From: Rhodospirillales bacterium 24-66-33
GTDB lineage: Bacteria > Pseudomonadota > Alphaproteobacteria > Reyranellales > Reyranellaceae
Assembly (NCBI GenBank): GCA_002281855.1
Contig: NCHQ01000007.1
Coordinates: forward strand, 1-64,000
Direction: 5' to 3'
Length of the DNA: 64,000 nt
The translations under genes were made by a program, and so were the position numbers. Shown here piece by piece: positions 16,515-25,712 of the stretch; the stretch's first letter is position 1, and the number at the start of each line of letters is the position of its first letter. The notes below the pieces were generated by a model. The model saw nothing but the letters and a program-made list of their open reading frames with translations, had not been told where the DNA came from and did no database searches.

Positions 16515-17978
16515 TCAGGTCACCGGCCGCGACTGCGGCAGGCGATCGCGCGTGCCGTAGACCGCGGGCGCGAGCTGATCGGCGGTCCGGCCGGCCCAGT
16601 CGCGTTGGCTCACCGTTTCGAGCCGCTTGCGCTGGCCCTCGATCAGGCCCGCGGTCGCCGCCTCGACATCGACCGTCAAAACCTCGCCGTCCTTCACCAC
16701 CTGCGTGCCGTCGACATAGACGTGGCGGATGGCGCGGTCGCCGGCCGAGTAGATCAGGCTGCGCACCGGCTCGTGCGCCGGCTGCATGTAGGGATGGCTC
16801 ATGTCGACCAGCGAGAAGTCGGCCTTGCAGCCCGGCGCGAGCCGGCCGAGATCGGGCCGGCGCAGCATCCTGGCGCCGCCGATCGTGGCCGCCTCGAAGG
16901 CGTGCCGCGTCGTGCCCATCTTGTAGTTCATGGTTATGGCGCGGGCGAGGTAGCAGACCAGCCGCATCTCATCGAGCATGTTGTGCGGGAAAGTGTCGGT
17001 TCCGATGCCGACGGTGATGCCCGCATCCATGTAGCGGCCGATCGAGTTCATCACCATGCCGCGCCGCGCGAAGACGGTCGGGCAATGCGCCACCGAGGCA
17101 CCGGAATCGCGCAGCCGCTCGAAGTCGTTGGCGTGCGGATAGTGGATCTGCGGATGGTCGTTCAGGAAGATGCCGTGGCCGATGATGAGGTCGGGCCCGA
17201 GCACGCCGATCGAGTCCAGCCATTCGATGGGCGTTTTGCCGTGGCGATGGACCATCTCGTGGAACTCGACGACGGCCTGGCAGGCATGGGTCTGCATCGC
17301 CAGGCCGCGACGCCGGGCTTCCTGCAGCGCCTCCTTGAAGAAGCCTTCGCGACACGTGTCGATCTGGGCCGGGCCGACCATGCCGGAGATGCGGCCGCTG
17401 GGATGTTTCGCCGCCTCGTCGAGAGTCGCCATCGAGGCTTCGAAGGCTCTCTCGCCGGCCTTTTCGTCCCAGGCATATTCGACCGTGTGGCCGTTCTTCG
17501 TGTACCAGACGCCCTGGCGCATCATCGGGCAGACGACGGCGCGGATGCCGGTGGAAGCGAGATCGTCTGCCCAACCTTCGCGGGCCATCGACAGGTCGGT
17601 GATGGTCGTCACGCCGCTCTTCAGCAGTTCCGAAACCGCGACCTTGGAGGAGGGGCCGGCATCCTCGGGATTGAGACCGAACACCGTGAGGTACTCGTAG
17701 AGGGAGCTCTGGCCGAGCTTGTCGCTGCCATACTCCTCGGTGAGGCCCTTGTTGGCGGGTTCGGAGAAGGGATGGCTGTGCACGTTGACGAGGCCGGGGA
17801 TGGCCATCATCCCCTTGCCGTCGATGGTCGTGTCGACCGGGCCCGTGTAGCCCGGTCCGACATGGGCGATCTCGTTGCCCTTGAACACGAGATCGGCATT
17901 TTCGAGATAGACGTGCCGCCCTTCGGCCTCGTCCCACGCAACGACGTGGTCGAGGCCGGCGATCTTGGTCGTCTTCAT
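16515..17978 (-). CDS. Metal-dependent amidohydrolase (TrzN/AtzA-like, cyclic deaminase superfamily)
   Basis: The 487-residue enzyme has the N-terminal metal motif NVHSHP (near residue 68), a later histidine in [14 protein letters not shown], the GHGIFL histidine and the metal aspartate in [12 protein letters not shown] (near residue 337). This is the mononuclear-metal amidohydrolase pattern of chlorohydrolases and deaminases acting on N-heterocycles. The substrate is unknown. The gene sits inside the dipeptide-type transporter operon, between its ATPase and binding-protein genes, so it probably acts on the imported compound. ATG 17978 fits the family N-terminus. Confidence 0.85.
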   Translation of the reverse strand: MKTTKIAGLDHVVAWDEAEGRHVYLENADLVFKGNEIAHVGPGYTGPVDTTIDGKGMMAIPGLVNVHSHPFSEPANKGLTEEYGSDKLGQSSLYEYLTVFGLNPEDAGPSSKVAVSELLKSGVTTITDLSMAREGWADDLASTGIRAVVCPMMRQGVWYTKNGHTVEYAWDEKAGERAFEASMATLDEAAKHPSGRISGMVGPAQIDTCREGFFKEALQEARRRGLAMQTHACQAVVEFHEMVHRHGKTPIEWLDSIGVLGPDLIIGHGIFLNDHPQIHYPHANDFERLRDSGASVAHCPTVFARRGMVMNSIGRYMDAGITVGIGTDTFPHNMLDEMRLVCYLARAITMNYKMGTTRHAFEAATIGGARMLRRPDLGRLAPGCKADFSLVDMSHPYMQPAHEPVRSLIYSAGDRAIRHVYVDGTQVVKDGEVLTVDVEAATAGLIEGQRKRLETVSQRDWAGRTADQLAPAVYGTRDRLPQSRPVT

Positions 17979-18012
17979 AAGCGCTTCGCTCCGGTTGCTT
18001 GCTGTCTGCTCG

Positions 18013-19587
18013 CTATTTGTAGGCGAGGCCCAGGCCCTTGTAGAGGCCGCAGCCATAGTTGCCGTGGGCCTTGATCGGCTTCAGCTTGGAACCCGCGACC
18101 ACGAACAGCGGCTCGTGGAACAGCGGGATCCAGACGAAGGCGTCGTGCACCTTCTGCTGCACGGCCTGGTAGGCCGTCGTCCGGGTCGGCTCGTCGAGCG
18201 CGGTCGAGCCCTTGTCGAGCAGCTCGTCCGTTTCCTTGTCCTTCCAGTTCATGCGGTTCGGGGTCGGCGCATTGGTCGACCGGAAGTAGAGGTTCATTGC
18301 GTCGCCGGCGCTGACATAGGGGAAGCTCATGCCGAAGGCATCGAATTCCTGCGTGGCCAGTTTGCCCCAGGCGACGGTCGCGTCGAACAGCTGGATCTGC
18401 AGGTCGACGCCGACCTTGCGCAGGTCGCCCTGCACAGCCTCGGCGATCTCCTTGAAGGCTCCGGAGATGCCGTAGATCAGCGGCGCCAGCTTCTTGCCGT
18501 CTTTGTAGCGGAAGCCGTCCGGGCCCTTCTTCCAGCCTGCCTCGTCGAGCAGCTTGTCGGCCTCCTTGAGGTTCTCGCCATAGGCCGCCTTGTTGAGCTT
18601 GCCGTTGAAGTCGAGGACGTTGGGCATCAGCATCGTCGAGGCCGGGTCGGCGAAGCCGAACGTCACGGCCTCGGTAATCGCCTTCTGGTCGACCGCGAGG
18701 TTCATCGCCTGGCGCACGCGCACATCGTTGACCAGTTCCTTGTCGACCTTGAAGCCGATGAAGTAGGTCCAGAAGAAGTTCTCGGCCTTGGTCACCGAGA
18801 GGTTCTTGTTGGCCTGCAGCTCCTTGATCGACCAGTAGGGGACGTACTGGCTGGCGTCGGCCTGGCCGGCCTGCAGTGCAGTGACGCGGGTGTTCTCTTC
18901 GGGCACCACCTTCCAGATCACCTTGTCGACCTGGGCTTCGGTGTAGTCGTAGATCGGCGGTCCCCACTTGTAGCCCTTGTGCTTGCTGAGCACCGTCGAA
19001 TCGCGCGGCGTCCAGCTCTCGAAGCAGTAGGGGCCGGTGCCATCGAAGCCCTTCACGCCGAAGTCGGCGCCGAGCTGCTTGGCCTGGTCGACGTTCAGGA
19101 CGGTGTGGAAGTACTGCGTCATCTGGTAGAGCAGCTCGGAGAACGGCTTCTTGAGCTTGTATTCGACCGTGACGTCGTCGGGTGCCGTCACCTTGTCGAC
19201 GTCGCCCATGCGCCACTTCACGAGACCCTTGGTCTCGGGAGCGAGCCAGCGCTCGTAGGTGGCGACCACGTCCTTGGCCGTCATCTTCTTGCCGCTGCAG
19301 AAGGTGACGTCGTCACGGAGCTTGAAGGTGTAGGTGAGACCGTCCGGCGACACCGTCCAGCTCTTGGCGAGGCCCGGCTTCAACGTCTTCATGTCGAAGT
19401 CGAGGTTCACCATCGTGTCACCCATCATGTAGATGACCTCGGCGCCCGACCGCGCGGTCGACTTGTGCGGATCGTAGCGGTCGGTGTCGATCTCGCGCAC
19501 GATCGTCACGCTCTTCTGCGCCATCGCCGGCGCAGCGGCGCCCGCCACGGCCACCGCGGCCAGTGCCGCCACTGTCAGCTTCTTCAT
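18013..19587 (-). CDS. ABC transporter substrate-binding protein, peptide/family 5 type
   Basis: The 524-residue periplasmic protein has a signal peptide ending AMAQ (about residue 24). It matches the SBP_bac_5 family over its length: LKPGLAKSWTVSPDGLTYTFKLRDDVTFCSG and VRQAMNLAVDQKAI are hallmark segments. ATG 19587 is preferred to GTG 19593 because AGGAGG lies 7 bp before the ATG and only 1 bp before the GTG. It lies 24 bp after the permease genes. It would deliver an oligopeptide-like or other ligand to the two permeases. Confidence 0.92.
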   Translation of the reverse strand: MKKLTVAALAAVAVAGAAAPAMAQKSVTIVREIDTDRYDPHKSTARSGAEVIYMMGDTMVNLDFDMKTLKPGLAKSWTVSPDGLTYTFKLRDDVTFCSGKKMTAKDVVATYERWLAPETKGLVKWRMGDVDKVTAPDDVTVEYKLKKPFSELLYQMTQYFHTVLNVDQAKQLGADFGVKGFDGTGPYCFESWTPRDSTVLSKHKGYKWGPPIYDYTEAQVDKVIWKVVPEENTRVTALQAGQADASQYVPYWSIKELQANKNLSVTKAENFFWTYFIGFKVDKELVNDVRVRQAMNLAVDQKAITEAVTFGFADPASTMLMPNVLDFNGKLNKAAYGENLKEADKLLDEAGWKKGPDGFRYKDGKKLAPLIYGISGAFKEIAEAVQGDLRKVGVDLQIQLFDATVAWGKLATQEFDAFGMSFPYVSAGDAMNLYFRSTNAPTPNRMNWKDKETDELLDKGSTALDEPTRTTAYQAVQQKVHDAFVWIPLFHEPLFVVAGSKLKPIKAHGNYGCGLYKGLGLAYK

Positions 19588-19611
19588 GCCCACACCTCCT
19601 GCTGTTTCACG

Positions 19612-20517
19612 TCATTGCCTCAACTTCGGATCGAGGGCGTCGCGCAGCGCGTCCCCCAGGACATTGAATGCGAGCACCACGAGGAAGATCGCCGCGCAGG
19701 GCAGGGTCGAGACGTGCGGCGCGATCGACAGGAACTTGCGTCCGTCGGCGGCCATGCTGCCCAGCTCGGCAGTCGGCGGCTGCGCCCCGAGGCCGAGGAA
19801 CGACAGCGCCGCACCCAGCAGGATCGCCTGGCCGAGCTGCAGGGTCATGTAGATCAGGATGGTCGGCCAGCAGTTGAGGGCGAGGTAGCGCCAGATCAGC
19901 GCTCCGTCCCCGAGGCCGACGGCGCGGCCGGCCTCCATATATTCCTGCTGCATGATCGACTGCGCGGCCCCGCGGGCGATGCGGGCGATCGACGGAACCG
20001 ACGCGATGCTGAGCGCGACGACGAGAGAGAACAGGCCTGTGCCCATCACGGCCGCGATGGCGAGGCCGAACAGGATCGAGGGGAAGGACAGCAGCACGTC
20101 GACCAGGCGCATGAGGGGCTGGTCGAGGCGCCTGAAGTAGGCGGCGCTCAAGCCGATCAGCGCACCGAGGCCGCCGCCGACCACGACGGCGATGATGCCG
20201 ATTCCCAGGGTGGCGCGCAGGCCGAACAGGATGCGGCTGAGCATGTCGCGGCCCTGGTTGTCGGCACCCAGCAGGAAATCCGGGCAGCGCGCGCCGCCGA
20301 TCGGGCACAGCCGCAGCCGCATGTTGGACGCGTAGGGATCGAACGGCGCGATCCAGGGCGCGAGGATGGCGGCGCCCACGAGCACGACGAGGAACAGTGC
20401 CGCAATGGCGGCCGGCGGATCGCGCAGGATGCGCCGCCACACGGCATTCTTGCGCCGGATCGCGGCGATGGCGCGCTGGTCGGCCTGGCTCTGCAGTGGA
20501 AGGGCGGTATCGGTCAT
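19612..20517 (-). CDS. ABC transporter permease (DppC-like)
   Basis: The 301-residue protein has a cytoplasmic N-terminus, the first TM near residues 33-55, a periplasmic loop with FLLGADNQGRDMLSRI, and five further TM segments. The permease EAA-type loop EYMEAGRAVGLGDGALIWRY lies near residue 200. It forms the importer channel with the DppB-like protein, whose gene overlaps it by 4 bp. The loop RLCPIGGARCPD before the LGADNQGRD motif has two cysteines. Confidence 0.92.
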   Translation of the reverse strand: MTDTALPLQSQADQRAIAAIRRKNAVWRRILRDPPAAIAALFLVVLVGAAILAPWIAPFDPYASNMRLRLCPIGGARCPDFLLGADNQGRDMLSRILFGLRATLGIGIIAVVVGGGLGALIGLSAAYFRRLDQPLMRLVDVLLSFPSILFGLAIAAVMGTGLFSLVVALSIASVPSIARIARGAAQSIMQQEYMEAGRAVGLGDGALIWRYLALNCWPTILIYMTLQLGQAILLGAALSFLGLGAQPPTAELGSMAADGRKFLSIAPHVSTLPCAAIFLVVLAFNVLGDALRDALDPKLRQ

Positions 20518-21452
20518 CCGCGGGCGATCCGTGGGTCGAGATAGGCGTAGAGAACGTCGACGAGCAGATTGATCGCCATGAAGCCGACGGCGAGAATCAG
20601 GATCGCGCCCTGCGCCAGCGGGAAGTCGCTGGAGGTGATGGCGCCCACCGCCATGCGGCCGACGCCCGGCCAGGCGAACATGGTCTCGGTCACGATCGAG
20701 CCGCCGAGCAGGAAGCCGATCTGGAGGCCCACCAGGGTCACCACCGGAATCATGGCGTTGCGCAGCGCATGACGGATCGTGACCCGCCAGTCCGAGGCGC
20801 CCTTGGCGCGGGCGGTTCGCACGTAGTCGGCGCCCAGCGTCTCCAGCAGTGAGGTGCGCGTCATGCGGGCGACCGGGCCGACGAAGACGGAGCCGAGCGT
20901 GAGGGACGGCAGGATGATGCTCATGAAGCCGTCGGCGGTCCAGATCGGCCCGTTGCGGCCCTGGAACGGCAGCAGGCCGGCGCCGCCGACATATTGGATC
21001 AGCAGCAGGCCGACCCAGAAGATCGGCACCGACACGCCCATCACCGAGAACGCCATGATGGCACGGTCGATGGCCGTGCCGCGGCGCCGTGCCGCGAGCG
21101 TGCCCAGCGTGATGCCGAGCGGCACCGCCCAGATCAGGCACGCCAGCATCAACTCGATGGTCGGCCAGAGGGTGAGGGCGATCTCGTCGACGACGGCACG
21201 GTTGGAGATCATCGAGCGGCCGAGGTCGAGCTGGAACACCCGGCCGAGATAGCCGCCGAACTGAACCCAGAGCGGCTCGTTCAGCCCGAGGTCGTTGCGG
21301 ATGGCGTCGATTTCCGCCTTGGTTGCGGTCGGGCCCGCGACCACCGTTGCCGGATCCGTGGGCACGACCTGCAGCAGCAGGAAGCCGATGAGCAGCACCC
21401 CCAGCAGGACCGGAAATGAAATCATCAATCGATGAGCGATATGCCGCGCCAT
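20514..21452 (-). CDS. ABC transporter permease (DppB-like)
   Basis: The 312-residue protein has six TM segments. The N-terminal signature MARHIAHRLMISFPVLLGV is typical of DppB/OppB, as are LGLNEPLWVQFGGYLGRVFQLDLGRS and the EAA-type loop DYVRTARAKGASDWRV. It is the first gene of the transporter operon that continues through DppC, binding protein, amidohydrolase and the two ATPases. It is divergent from the DapA-family gene. Confidence 0.93.
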   Translation of the reverse strand: MARHIAHRLMISFPVLLGVLLIGFLLLQVVPTDPATVVAGPTATKAEIDAIRNDLGLNEPLWVQFGGYLGRVFQLDLGRSMISNRAVVDEIALTLWPTIELMLACLIWAVPLGITLGTLAARRRGTAIDRAIMAFSVMGVSVPIFWVGLLLIQYVGGAGLLPFQGRNGPIWTADGFMSIILPSLTLGSVFVGPVARMTRTSLLETLGADYVRTARAKGASDWRVTIRHALRNAMIPVVTLVGLQIGFLLGGSIVTETMFAWPGVGRMAVGAITSSDFPLAQGAILILAVGFMAINLLVDVLYAYLDPRIARG

Positions 21453-21588
21453 TTACTTCGACACCTGCCCCTCTTCGGGTAAGAACGCTGGCCACCGCTG
21501 CGACGCTCGACAAGCGCCTGACGGGTGGCATGATCGCTGCAACCTCATTCCGGGGGCGTTGCAAGAACCGCGCCGAGGAGCGTCGACG
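21453..21588. promoter_or_regulatory. Divergent intergenic region between importer and hydantoin operons
   Basis: These 136 bp separate the starts of two operons running apart, so promoters for both must lie here. GCAAC (21539-21543) and GTTGC (21558-21562) form a short inverted pair close to the plus-strand gene and could be an operator. No clear -35/-10 pair was picked. A shared regulator is plausible since both operons look catabolic. Confidence 0.4.
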
Positions 21589-22545
21589 ATGTCATCAGGA
21601 AAACTGAACGAGCAGGCAAAGGGCGTGTACATCATCGCCGCGACGCCCTTCACCGACGAGGGCGCGGTCGACCTTCAGAGCCTCGATACCTTGACCGACT
21701 TTTATTTGGGCTGCGGCGTACATGGATTCACGCTGCTCGGGATGATGGGCGAGGCGCACAAGCTGACTGCCGAAGAATCGATCTCGGTGGTCGACCGCGT
21801 GATCGGCCGGGCGCAGGGCCGGCAGGTGATCGTCGGCGTCAGCCATGCCGGGCTCGAGAATGTCCGCCGTCTTTCGCACGAGGCGATGATGGCCGGGGCC
21901 GCCGGCGTGATGGTCGCGCCGCCTCAGGGACTGAAAGGGGACGAGGGCCTCTACAATTACTATGCGCAGGTCTTCCAGGCGCTCGGTCCGCACATCCCGG
22001 TCGTGTACCAGGATTATCCGCAGACCACCGGAGTCTACCTGCCGGTTAGCGTGTTCGAACGGCTGGTCGACGACTTTCCGCAGCTCGTGATGCTGAAGCA
22101 CGAGGATGCGCCGGGCCTCGCCAAGCTCACCAAGGTCCGCGAAGGCGAGAAGAAGCCCGGACGGCGCCGGGTGTCGATCCTGGTCGGCAACGGCGGGCTC
22201 TATTATCCGCAGGAGATGCGCCGCGGCGCCGACGGCGCCATGACCGGCTTCGCCTGGCCCGAGATGCTGGTGCAGGTCTATGAGCTGTTCGCCCAGGGCC
22301 GACCGGAGGAGGCGGAAGACCTGTTCGACATCTATCTGCCGCTGGTGCGTCACGAGGTGCAGCCGGCGATCGGCCTCGCGCTGCGCAAGGAGGTGCTGTT
22401 CCGGCGCGGCGCCATCAAGAGCCCGAAGCAGCGGGCGCCCGGGTCGTCGCTGACGGCCGCAGACAGGACGGAACTCGACGGAATGATGGCGCGCCTCGAA
22501 CGGCGTCTGGCGGCCGCGGGCCGCCTCGCCAAGGCGGCGGAGTAG
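21589..22545 (+). CDS. Dihydrodipicolinate synthase/N-acetylneuraminate lyase family aldolase
   Basis: The 318-residue class I aldolase keeps the TIM-barrel family pattern: ATPFTDEGAVD, GFTLLGMMGEAHKLTAEE, the tyrosine in VVYQDYPQTTG (Tyr140) and the Schiff-base lysine in VMLKHED (Lys170). The active-site loop differs from true DapA. Lying 4 bp before a hydantoinase gene, it is more likely catabolic than part of lysine synthesis. GAGGAG lies 8 bp before ATG 21589. It would split or hydrate a keto-acid product; the substrate is unknown. Confidence 0.85.
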   Translation: MSSGKLNEQAKGVYIIAATPFTDEGAVDLQSLDTLTDFYLGCGVHGFTLLGMMGEAHKLTAEESISVVDRVIGRAQGRQVIVGVSHAGLENVRRLSHEAMMAGAAGVMVAPPQGLKGDEGLYNYYAQVFQALGPHIPVVYQDYPQTTGVYLPVSVFERLVDDFPQLVMLKHEDAPGLAKLTKVREGEKKPGRRRVSILVGNGGLYYPQEMRRGADGAMTGFAWPEMLVQVYELFAQGRPEEAEDLFDIYLPLVRHEVQPAIGLALRKEVLFRRGAIKSPKQRAPGSSLTAADRTELDGMMARLERRLAAAGRLAKAAE

Positions 22546-22549
22546 GAAC

Positions 22550-24019
22550 ATGGCTGATTACGATCTGATCGTTCGCAACGCGCGCATCGTCACTGCCGAG
22601 CGGCAGGCCGAAGGCGACATCGCCGTCAAGGATGGCCAGGTCGTCGAGATCGGGCCGGACCTGAAGGGCACGGGAACGCGCGAGATCGATGCCGGCGGCA
22701 AGTTCGTGCTGCCGGGCGGTGTCGACAGCCACTGCCACATCGAACAGAAGTCCGGCATGGGCGTGATGTGCGCCGACGACTTCTATACCGGCACGGTCTC
22801 CGCCGCCTTCGGCGGCACCACGACGGTCATTCCTTTCGCTGCCCAGCATCGCGGCATGTCGCTGCGTCAAGTGGTCAACGAGTATCACGAGGCCGCGACC
22901 CCGAAGGCGGTGATCGACTATGCCTTCCACCTGATCGTCACCGATCCGACGCCGCAGGCGCTGGGGCAGGAGCTGCCGGCGCTGATCAAGGACGGCTACA
23001 CCTCGTTCAAGATCTACATGACCTACGATGCGATGAAGGTCAGCGACTATCAGATCCTCGACATCCTCTCCGTGGCGCGGCGCGACGGTGCGCTGGTCAT
23101 GGTGCATGCCGAGAACCACGACATGATCCAGTGGCTCGCGCATCACCTCGTCGACCAGGGCCATGGCGCGCCGAAGTTCCACGCCATCGCCCATGCCCGC
23201 CTGGCAGAGGCCGAGGCGACAAACCGCGCGATCTCGCTGGCCCGGCTGGTCGATGCGCCGCTGCTGCTGGTGCACATGTCGGAGATCGAGGCGATCGAGA
23301 CGCTGCGCCAGGCGCAGAAGAAGGGTCTCAAGATCTTCGGCGAAACCTGCCCGCAGTACATCGCACTGACGGCCGATGACATGGACAAGCCCGGCGTCGA
23401 GGGCGCCATGTGGTGCTGCAGCCCGCCGCCGCGCGACTCGGCGGCCCAGGAAGCGGTATGGGCAGCGCTCAAGGACGGCACCTTCCAGACCTTCTCGTCC
23501 GACCATGCGCCGTACCAGTTCAATGCCGGCGGCAAGATCCCCAAGGGCGACAAGACGACCTTCAAGGAGATGGCCAACGGCGTGCCCGGGATCGAGATCC
23601 GGCTGCCGATGCTTTTCTCGGAAGGCGTCCAGAAGGGCCGCATCACCCTGCAGCAGTTCGTGGCCCTGACCTCGGCCAACCACGCCAAGCTCTACGGTCT
23701 CTATCCGAAGAAGGGCACCATCGCCGTCGGCTCCGACGCCGATTTCGCGATCTGGGATGCCGACAAGGACGTGACGGTCACCTGGAAGGACCTGCACGAC
23801 AATGTCGGCTACACGCCCTACGAGGGCCGCCAGATCAAGGGCTGGCCGATCACCGTGGTGAGTCGCGGTCGCGTCGTGGTCGAGGACGGCAAGCTGAACG
23901 CCGAGCGCGGCTCGGGCCAGTTCCTGCCCTGTGCGTCGCCCGATTCGTCGAAGCCGATCGGGCAGAGCGCGCCCGAGTTGCAGGCCATGTCGCGCTTCGG
24001 CCTGAAGCCGCTGTTCTAG
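22550..24019 (+). CDS. Dihydropyrimidinase / D-hydantoinase
   Basis: The 489-residue enzyme hydrolyses the amide ring of hydantoins or dihydropyrimidines to N-carbamoyl amino acids. Metal ligands are all in place: His61 and His63 (GGVDSHCHIEQ), the carboxylated Lys154 (FKIYMTYD), His186 (MVHAENHD), His242 (LVHMSE) and Asp318 (FSSDHAPY). Length and motif spacing are normal for the family. It is flanked by a DapA-like aldolase (4-bp gap) and the N-carbamoyl-D-amino-acid hydrolase, so the operon completes the two-step release of an amino acid. Confidence 0.93.
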   Translation: MADYDLIVRNARIVTAERQAEGDIAVKDGQVVEIGPDLKGTGTREIDAGGKFVLPGGVDSHCHIEQKSGMGVMCADDFYTGTVSAAFGGTTTVIPFAAQHRGMSLRQVVNEYHEAATPKAVIDYAFHLIVTDPTPQALGQELPALIKDGYTSFKIYMTYDAMKVSDYQILDILSVARRDGALVMVHAENHDMIQWLAHHLVDQGHGAPKFHAIAHARLAEAEATNRAISLARLVDAPLLLVHMSEIEAIETLRQAQKKGLKIFGETCPQYIALTADDMDKPGVEGAMWCCSPPPRDSAAQEAVWAALKDGTFQTFSSDHAPYQFNAGGKIPKGDKTTFKEMANGVPGIEIRLPMLFSEGVQKGRITLQQFVALTSANHAKLYGLYPKKGTIAVGSDADFAIWDADKDVTVTWKDLHDNVGYTPYEGRQIKGWPITVVSRGRVVVEDGKLNAERGSGQFLPCASPDSSKPIGQSAPELQAMSRFGLKPLF

Positions 24020-24027
24020 TCTTGCCG

Positions 24028-24111
24028 TCGTCCTGAGCGCAGCGAAGGACCTGACAGAAGTTTAACCGTACCTGTACGGAGCGCGAGATCCTTCGCTTCG
24101 CTCAGGATGAC
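24028..24111. repeat. Interspersed inverted-repeat element, copy 2
   Basis: GTCCTTCGCTGCGCTCAGGA-type sequence occurs as two inverted arms (about 24028-24050 and 24087-24111), with CCGTAC-CT-GTACGG as a smaller hairpin between them. It lies between the hydantoinase and carbamoylase genes and would fold into a long hairpin in the mRNA, perhaps protecting the ends or tuning downstream expression. Same family as 16428-16502. Confidence 0.75.
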
Positions 24112-24126
24112 AGAAAGGAAGTAGCT

Positions 24127-25077
24127 GTGTCCCGCCGCCTGAAAGTCTCTTCCGCCCAGTTGGGCCCGATCCATCTCGCCGACAGCCGGGCGAGCGTGGT
24201 CAAGCGCATGATCGAGATGTTGAAGGAGGCCGACAGTCGCGGCTCCAAGTTCATCGTGTTTCCCGAGCTGGCCCTGACGACCTTCTTCCCGCGCTACTGG
24301 ATGGAGGATCCCAACGAGGTCGAGAAGTATTTCGAGAGCCAGATGCCGAGTCCGGACACGCTGCCGCTGTTCGAGCTGGCGCGCGAGAAGGGCATCGGCT
24401 TCTACCTCGGTTATGCCGAGCGGACCGAGGAAGAGGGCTCGACGCATCACTTCAACACCTCGATCCTGGTGGGACCGGACGGCCGCCTGATCGGCAAGTA
24501 CCGCAAGGTCCATCTGCCCGGCCATGACGAGCACCGCCCGACGGTGCCGTACCAGCATCTCGAGAAGAAGTACTTCGAGGTCGGCAATCTCGGCTTCAAC
24601 GTCTGGAAGATGTTCAAGGACGAGGTGATCGTCGGCCAGTGCATCTGCAACGACCGCCGCTGGCCCGAGACGTTCCGCGTCATGGCGCTGAAGGGCGCCG
24701 AGATGGTGGTGCTGGGCTACAACACGCCCAGCGACAACGTTTATGCGCCGCATGAGCCGCCATACCTGCGCGTGTTCCACCACATGCTTTCGCTTCAGGC
24801 AGCTGCCTATCAGAACGGCATCTGGGTCGTGGCGACGGCCAAGGCCGGCAAGGAAGACGGGTTCTGGCTGCACGGCGGCTCGGTGATCGTCGCGCCGACC
24901 GGCGAGATCGTGGCCAAGGGCACCACCGAGGACGACGAGGTCATTTCGTACGATTGCGATCTCGGCCTCGGCGAGTACATCCGCAACACGACCTTCAACT
25001 TCGCCAAGCACCGCCGCCCGGAGCACTACAAGCTCATCACCGAGCGCACCGGCGTGAAGCTCGAACCGTCGAACTGA
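24127..25077 (+). CDS. N-carbamoyl-D-amino-acid hydrolase (nitrilase superfamily)
   Basis: The 316-residue enzyme has the nitrilase catalytic triad: Glu47 (VFPELALTTFFPRYW), Lys127 (KYRKVHLPG) and Cys174 (CICNDRRWPE). The NDRRWPE segment and AKHRRPEHY end are typical of D-carbamoylases, which release the free D-amino acid, CO2 and ammonia. The start is GTG 24127 with AAGGAAG upstream. It follows the hydantoinase after a hairpin repeat. A beta-ureidopropionase activity on pyrimidine products is an alternative. Confidence 0.9.
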   Translation: MSRRLKVSSAQLGPIHLADSRASVVKRMIEMLKEADSRGSKFIVFPELALTTFFPRYWMEDPNEVEKYFESQMPSPDTLPLFELAREKGIGFYLGYAERTEEEGSTHHFNTSILVGPDGRLIGKYRKVHLPGHDEHRPTVPYQHLEKKYFEVGNLGFNVWKMFKDEVIVGQCICNDRRWPETFRVMALKGAEMVVLGYNTPSDNVYAPHEPPYLRVFHHMLSLQAAAYQNGIWVVATAKAGKEDGFWLHGGSVIVAPTGEIVAKGTTEDDEVISYDCDLGLGEYIRNTTFNFAKHRRPEHYKLITERTGVKLEPSN

Positions 25078-25087
25078 GGACAGAGAG

Positions 25088-25711
25088 ATGCAGTACGCTT
25101 CCGACGAGCTCACTCCGCACGAGCGCTACAAGGTGCTCACGGCCTTCGTGCTGCCGCGCCCGATCGCCTGGGTGACGACGGTGGGACCGACGGGCACGGT
25201 GAATGCCGCGCCGTTCAGCTTCTTCAACGTCTTCGCCGAAGATCCGCCGCTCTGCATGTTCGCCATCAACAAGCGGCCGGACGGGCGCATCAAGGATACC
25301 TGGAGCAACATCGAGCGCACCGGCGAATTCGTGGTCAACCTGACCGACGAGCCGCTGGCGCTGAAGATGCACGAATCGAGCGGCGACTTCCCGCCCGAGG
25401 TCGGCGAGCCCGACTATCTCGGCTTGAAACTCGCCCCTTCGGTCGACATCAAGACGCCGCGCCTGGCCGATGCGCCGTGGTCCATGGAATGCAAGACCTG
25501 GCAAGTCATCAACGTGAAGGACGACCGGCAGCTCGTGATCGGCGAGGGGCTGCGCTTCCACATCCGCGACGAGCTGTGGGACGACAAGGCCAAGCGTGTC
25601 CATATGGACAATTATCACCCGGTCGGCCGCATGTTCGCCGATCGCTACTGCCGCACCAACGACCGCATGGATTTCCCGGCGGCGCCGGTCGTCAAGGCCG
25701 CGGCCGAATAG
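25088..25711 (+). CDS. Flavin reductase-like FMN-binding split-barrel protein
   Basis: The 207-residue protein matches the flavin-reductase-like family: LPRPIAWVTTVGPTGTVNAAPFSFFNVFAEDPP (residues 20-52) is the typical FMN-site stretch, followed by RTGEFVVNLTDEPLA. It lies 10 bp after the carbamoylase and is co-directional. Members bind FMN and may supply reduced flavin to a monooxygenase, but no monooxygenase is in the neighbourhood. Its part in hydantoin use is unclear. Confidence 0.85.
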   Translation: MQYASDELTPHERYKVLTAFVLPRPIAWVTTVGPTGTVNAAPFSFFNVFAEDPPLCMFAINKRPDGRIKDTWSNIERTGEFVVNLTDEPLALKMHESSGDFPPEVGEPDYLGLKLAPSVDIKTPRLADAPWSMECKTWQVINVKDDRQLVIGEGLRFHIRDELWDDKAKRVHMDNYHPVGRMFADRYCRTNDRMDFPAAPVVKAAAE

Positions 25712-25712
25712 C

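Noticed and set aside
17965..20544. A very long open frame on the plus strand opposite the substrate-binding protein, DppC and amidohydrolase genes
   Set aside because: It lies antisense to well-supported genes, and its product is rich in Arg, Gly and Asp without domains, as expected of a GC-rich shadow frame.
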